64,000 nt of DNA from JAUILA01 sp050289805 (lineage in GTDB: Bacteria; Bacteroidota; Bacteroidia; Cytophagales; Cyclobacteriaceae). Shown piece by piece: positions 60,921-64,000 of this stretch. Both the position numbers and the translations under genes were made by a program. Numbering within the stretch: the first letter of the stretch is position 1; the number at the start of each line of letters is the position of its first letter. The DNA lies in NCBI GenBank assembly GCA_050289805.1, contig JBNKGL010000007.1:62001-126000 (forward strand), written 5' to 3'. The notes under the pieces were generated by a model that saw only the letters and a program-made list of their open reading frames with translations, did no database searches and was not told the DNA's origin.

Positions 60921-61730
60921 CTATGAAAACAGGATGAACACAGGTAAAAAGAACAATGCATCCCCCAAAATACGATAACGTGACTGAGCCGACCAAAAAC
61001 CGGGTTGCAGTACGGGAATTATCATTGCCGAGGCCATGCAGAACCATATGAATTCAAATCCGGGATAAAAACCTGTTGCGAAAAGAACCAAAGCAAGCAC
61101 AATCTGGATCAGCCCTAATGCCAGGAGCATCCAGCGACTATTTTCATGACCCATTCGTTGAATGAGGCCGGCAAACCCTTCCTGGACATCGGTTTCATGA
61201 TCAAACCATGAAAACAGGAGCAGGTTATTTAATGCCAGAAGGAATAACTGAAATATATGGACCATGTATCCTGACGGCGGCGTTCCACAGGCCAGCGGTC
61301 CGATGACGATGCCTCCTGTGTAGAGTATCGCTATAATAAACTCCTTGTTTACGACTCCCGATTTAAGGAAATGAAGAGAAAAGTAATAGGCTATCACCAG
61401 GCATGACAATACAGATCCAAACAGGAGCAATCGTTCGGGTATCATGAACAGCAGGAAACAGGACGAAAGCAACAGGGCAATACTTATAATAACCAGAGGC
61501 TTGAAGTATTTCCGGTGAAAATCCCTGCGAGGAGAAAGGCCGGGCACCTTCGTTTCATGAGCGTCCTTGATATGATCAAATGTATAGATGATCCATACGA
61601 TCATGGCAAGTAATATCGGTACGGTATAGGGAAGATCGATATTCCAGATATTGGCTACGACCATCGCTAATCCCGCCGCACCGAGTGCAACATCAATGCT
61701 TAGAATGTTTAAAAGACGCAGGAAACGCAT
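60921..61730 (-). CDS. UbiA-family prenyltransferase-like membrane protein
   Basis: 269 residues, seven to nine helices. The two aspartate-rich motifs of the UbiA superfamily appear in reduced form: Asp52 and Asp56 in YTFDHIKDA and Asp177 and Asp181 in WFDHETDVQEGFAGLIQRMG, each DxxxD. Family members transfer prenyl groups to aromatic or other acceptors. This one forms a two-gene operon with a methyltransferase, as in quinone and some terpenoid pathways. No other quinone gene is near, so the product is unknown. Confidence 0.75.
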   Translation of the reverse strand: MRFLRLLNILSIDVALGAAGLAMVVANIWNIDLPYTVPILLAMIVWIIYTFDHIKDAHETKVPGLSPRRDFHRKYFKPLVIISIALLLSSCFLLFMIPERLLLFGSVLSCLVIAYYFSLHFLKSGVVNKEFIIAILYTGGIVIGPLACGTPPSGYMVHIFQLFLLALNNLLLFSWFDHETDVQEGFAGLIQRMGHENSRWMLLALGLIQIVLALVLFATGFYPGFEFIWFCMASAMIIPVLQPGFWSAQSRYRILGDALFFLPVFILFS

Positions 61731-61742
61731 GATGTATAAACG

Positions 61743-61768
61743 AAAAAAGCGGACTCCAGGCCCGCTTT
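61743..61768 (-). terminator. Intrinsic terminator of the atp operon
   Basis: On the minus strand AAAGCGG and CCGCTTT (7-bp stem, 9-base loop) are followed by TTTTTT. It lies about 20 bases after the atpG stop codon and separates the atp operon from the UbiA-like gene. Confidence 0.8.
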
Positions 61769-61786
61769 AATTTTAATTATTTTTTC

Positions 61787-62665
61787 CTATCCCAGTGCTT
61801 CAGCTCCGGCGACAATTTCAAGGATCTCCTTGGTAATGGCTGCCTGACGTGTCCTGTTATAGGTTAATCGAAGTTCCTTCAGCAATTCACCGGCATTTTC
61901 CGTTGCCTGATCCATGGCGGTCATACGTGCTCCGTGCTCTGCAGCATTGCTGTCCAGGATCGCCTTGTAAACCTGAATTTTCAAAGATTTTGGAATCAGT
62001 TCAACTACAATCTCGTCACGGGATGGCATGAAAATATAATCAACTTCAAACTTATTGTCTGATTCAATTTCAGCCGGCTTAACAGGGAGAAATTGTTCTA
62101 CCTGCAATACCTGTGTAGCCACATTCTTGAATTCATTATAAATGATTTCAACACGGTCGAAGCGTCCTTCCACAAATCCATCCATCGCAAACTGAGCAGC
62201 TTCTGACGCTCTCTCAAATGAAACAGGGCTGAAAATATCCCAGTAATCTTCAATGAGTTTATAATCACGACGTCGAAAATAATCAAGGCCCTTTTTACCC
62301 AGGGGCATGATAGTAACATTGCCGGCATCAAACTGTGATTGATACTGCTCCTTGATCTGACGAATGGCTGCTTTAAAAATGTTACTGTTAAAAGCACCGC
62401 AAAGTCCCTTATCGGAGGTCACAACCATTAGCAGAATCTTTTCCGCAGGACGCTGAACCGAATATTTACTCGATTCTTCCTGTACACCGTCGGCAGAAAG
62501 ATTCTGAAGCAAGGACGCGAGTTTCCCTGCATAGGGACGCATGCGTGTGATATTATCCTGGGCACGTCTCAATTTTGCAGCCGCCACCATTTTCATAGCC
62601 TTAGTGATCTGCTGCGTCGAGTTTACCGACTGAATTCTATTTTTAACTTCCTTTAAATTCGCCAT
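61787..62665 (-). CDS. atpG: ATP synthase gamma subunit
   Basis: Central-stalk subunit of F1 that couples rotation to catalysis. 292 residues: N-terminal helix MANLKEVKNRIQSVNSTQQITKAMKMVA, VVTSDKGLCGAFNSNIF and the C-terminal helix MTAMDQATENAGELLKELRLTYNRTRQAAITKEILEIVAGAEAL are hallmarks. It follows atpA by 45 bases. No atpD or atpC follows, as usual in Bacteroidota. Confidence 0.96.
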   Translation of the reverse strand: MANLKEVKNRIQSVNSTQQITKAMKMVAAAKLRRAQDNITRMRPYAGKLASLLQNLSADGVQEESSKYSVQRPAEKILLMVVTSDKGLCGAFNSNIFKAAIRQIKEQYQSQFDAGNVTIMPLGKKGLDYFRRRDYKLIEDYWDIFSPVSFERASEAAQFAMDGFVEGRFDRVEIIYNEFKNVATQVLQVEQFLPVKPAEIESDNKFEVDYIFMPSRDEIVVELIPKSLKIQVYKAILDSNAAEHGARMTAMDQATENAGELLKELRLTYNRTRQAAITKEILEIVAGAEALG

Positions 62666-62678
62666 AGGTCTCAGAATT

Positions 62679-62701
62679 CCGGACCGGTTATCCCGGTCCG
62701 G
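62679..62701 (-). other. 9-bp GC-rich hairpin between atpA and atpG
   Basis: CCGGACCGG and CCGGTCCGG form a perfect stem with a 5-base loop in the 45-base intergenic space, 10 bases after the atpA stop on the minus strand. No T-run follows, so it is not an intrinsic terminator. It may be an mRNA stabiliser or attenuator that adjusts atpG relative to atpA. Confidence 0.6.
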
Positions 62702-62710
62702 GAGTTACTG

Positions 62711-64000
62711 TTAATTTGTGTATTCCTTGGTTAGGTCTTCCGCAACGCTTTTCAATACCTCTGTTGTGGAATCTTCCAGCTTTCCGGCGCGCAGTGAAGC
62801 AAGAGCATCACTGTGTTTTGTGCGAAGGATATCCAGGAAATTGCGCTCGAATTCACGCACTTTTTCAACAGGCACTTCATCGATCATTCCATTCGTGGAA
62901 ACATAGATGGTAGCCACCTGCTCCTCTACAGGAACTGGTGAAAACTGAGGCTGCTTCAATATCTCAAGGTTTCTGCGTCCACGCTCAATGGTAAGTTTTG
63001 TAGCAGCGTCAAGATCAGACCCGAACTTTGCAAATGCTTCGAGTTCACGGAATTGCGCCTGGTCCAGTTTCAGAGTACCGGCTACTTTCTTCATTGACTT
63101 AATCTGTGCAGCTCCACCTACCCTTGATACGGAGATACCAACATTAATCGCAGGACGGATACCTGAGTTAAACAGGTTTGTTTCGAGGAAGATCTGTCCG
63201 TCTGTAATTGAGATCACGTTCGTAGGAATATAAGCCGAAACGTCACCTGCCTGAGTTTCAATAATTGGCAATGCGGTAAGAGATCCTCCCGCTTTAACAA
63301 TGCTGGTGAGTGACTCGGGAAGATCGTTCATCTGCGATGCAATTTCCTGGCTTTCGGTGATCTTCGCAGCGCGCTCCAAAAGGCGTGAGTGAAGATAAAA
63401 TACATCACCAGGATATGCTTCACGTCCCGGAGGACGACGAAGAAGCAGCGATACTTCACGGTATGCAACCGCCTGTTTCGACAAGTCATCATAAATTACC
63501 AGTGCAGGTCGGCCGGTATCCCGGAAGAACTCACCAATAGATGCTCCTGTAAAAGGGGCAAAGAACTGCATTGGAGCAGGATCCGAAGCGGCAGCAGAAA
63601 CTACCACTGTGTAATCCATAGCACCGGCTTTTTCAAGCGCAGCTACAACACCCGCTACGGTAGATGCTTTCTGTCCACAGGCAACATAAATACAGTAAAC
63701 AGGTTCGCCTTTTTCGTAAAATTCCTTCTGGTTGATAATGGTATCCAGTGCAACAGCTGTCTTTCCAGTCTGACGGTCACCGATGATCAATTCACGCTGT
63801 CCGCGTCCGATGGGAATCATGGAGTCAATTGCTTTGATACCCGTTTGAAGCGGCTCATTCACTGGCTGTCGGTAGATCACACCCGGCGCTTTACGCTCAA
63901 GCGGCATCTCATAAAGATCTCCGGTGATAGGACCTTTTCCGTCAATTGGATTTCCAAGTGTGTCAACAACACGACCCAGCATTCCATCCCCAGCCTTGAT
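62711..64000 (-). CDS. atpA: ATP synthase alpha subunit, C-terminal part
   Basis: The 3' four-fifths of atpA. The frame continues past the right edge (IKAGDGMLGRVVDTLGNPIDG at the border), so the N-terminal 100 or so residues are missing and the ATG at 63982 is internal. Walker A is GDRQTGKTAVALD, with IYDDLSKQAVAYREVSLLLRRPPGREAYPGDVFYLHSRLLERAAK, the alpha-subunit signature, and ISVSRVGGAAQ. It forms the catalytic hexamer with beta. Confidence 0.97.
   Translation of the reverse strand: MKAGDGMLGRVVDTLGNPIDGKGPITGDLYEMPLERKAPGVIYRQPVNEPLQTGIKAIDSMIPIGRGQRELIIGDRQTGKTAVALDTIINQKEFYEKGEPVYCIYVACGQKASTVAGVVAALEKAGAMDYTVVVSAAASDPAPMQFFAPFTGASIGEFFRDTGRPALVIYDDLSKQAVAYREVSLLLRRPPGREAYPGDVFYLHSRLLERAAKITESQEIASQMNDLPESLTSIVKAGGSLTALPIIETQAGDVSAYIPTNVISITDGQIFLETNLFNSGIRPAINVGISVSRVGGAAQIKSMKKVAGTLKLDQAQFRELEAFAKFGSDLDAATKLTIERGRRNLEILKQPQFSPVPVEEQVATIYVSTNGMIDEVPVEKVREFERNFLDILRTKHSDALASLRAGKLEDSTTEVLKSVAEDLTKEYTN

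Noticed and set aside
1..64000. tRNA, rRNA, CRISPR arrays, insertion sequences or prophage
   Set aside because: No cloverleaf-like, repeat-spacer, transposase or integrase signals were found; the gaps are too short for most of them.

Overview
The window is a compact, gene-dense piece of a bacterial chromosome (moderate GC, estimated by eye). It almost certainly comes from the Bacteroidota, most likely a member of the Cytophagales. The case rests on weak or absent Shine-Dalgarno sites, several TANNTTTG-type -7 boxes upstream of genes, abundant lipoprotein and secreted proteins of Bacteroidota type, the two parvulin genes plus a surA-like gene next to moxR, a PnuC/NadR salvage pair, an alpha2-type glycyl-tRNA synthetase, and a Ccm system whose CcmE has a CxxxY haem site. 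The phylum is well supported. The order is an inference. No rRNA, tRNA, CRISPR array, phage, insertion sequence or integrase was seen, and no gene-free stretch exceeds about 110 bases.

Layout. 2-5193: the 3' end of a glutamate dehydrogenase, phosphatidylserine decarboxylase, free-methionine-(R)-sulfoxide reductase, ribD, prmC, a thiamine-pyrophosphokinase-like protein and a DUF2520 Rossmann protein. 5210-9818: cytochrome c maturation genes ccmB-C-D-E-F on the minus strand. 9904-16223: a plus-strand nucleotide-sugar block (UDP-glucuronate epimerase-like, UDP-sugar 6-dehydrogenase, galE, rmlA, rmlB, WecA/MraY-like sugar-phosphate transferase). 16188-19858: sulfate activation (cysQ divergent from cysC-cysD-cysN). 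19872-22181: pheS, a 3-hydroxyacyl-CoA dehydrogenase and a Rieske-like lipoprotein. 22174-27305: an envelope-folding operon (two parvulins, one SurA-N-like lipoprotein, MoxR ATPase). 27369-30222: an RsbU/RsbV/RsbW-type partner-switching module. 30310-31782: guaB.

31890-36420: RlpA, a VOC protein, a transglutaminase-like/TPR protein, a MORN-repeat lipoprotein, pnuC and nadR. 36439-37014: a collagen-like lipoprotein. 37130-51933: a long minus-strand run (mazG, PAS histidine kinase, glyS, dgt, RND/MMPL protein, ileS, lspA, M16 protease) closed by a clear terminator at 37071-37100. 52025-58963: a small four-cysteine membrane protein that resembles NqrM, glmM, cysteine desulfurase, hemH, a VTT-like membrane protein, a GNAT-like protein and an alpha/beta hydrolase-OsmC fusion. 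58942-61730: a DJ-1-like lipoprotein, a YdeI-like protein, and a methyltransferase/UbiA pair. 61787-64000: atpG and the 3' part of atpA, with an operon terminator.

Most of the window is housekeeping. The parts most worth following are: the reduced Ccm operon with CcmE CxxxY and no ccmA, G, H or I; the NqrM-like orphan; the sulfate-activation operon joined to sugar-nucleotide genes without any sulfite-producing reductase; the UbiA-methyltransferase pair; a Rieske-like lipoprotein with an incomplete ligand set; several perfect palindromes confined to short intergenic gaps; and unusual 3'-end packing, in which seven of nine convergent gene pairs overlap. I found no convincing previously undescribed defence or mobile system.
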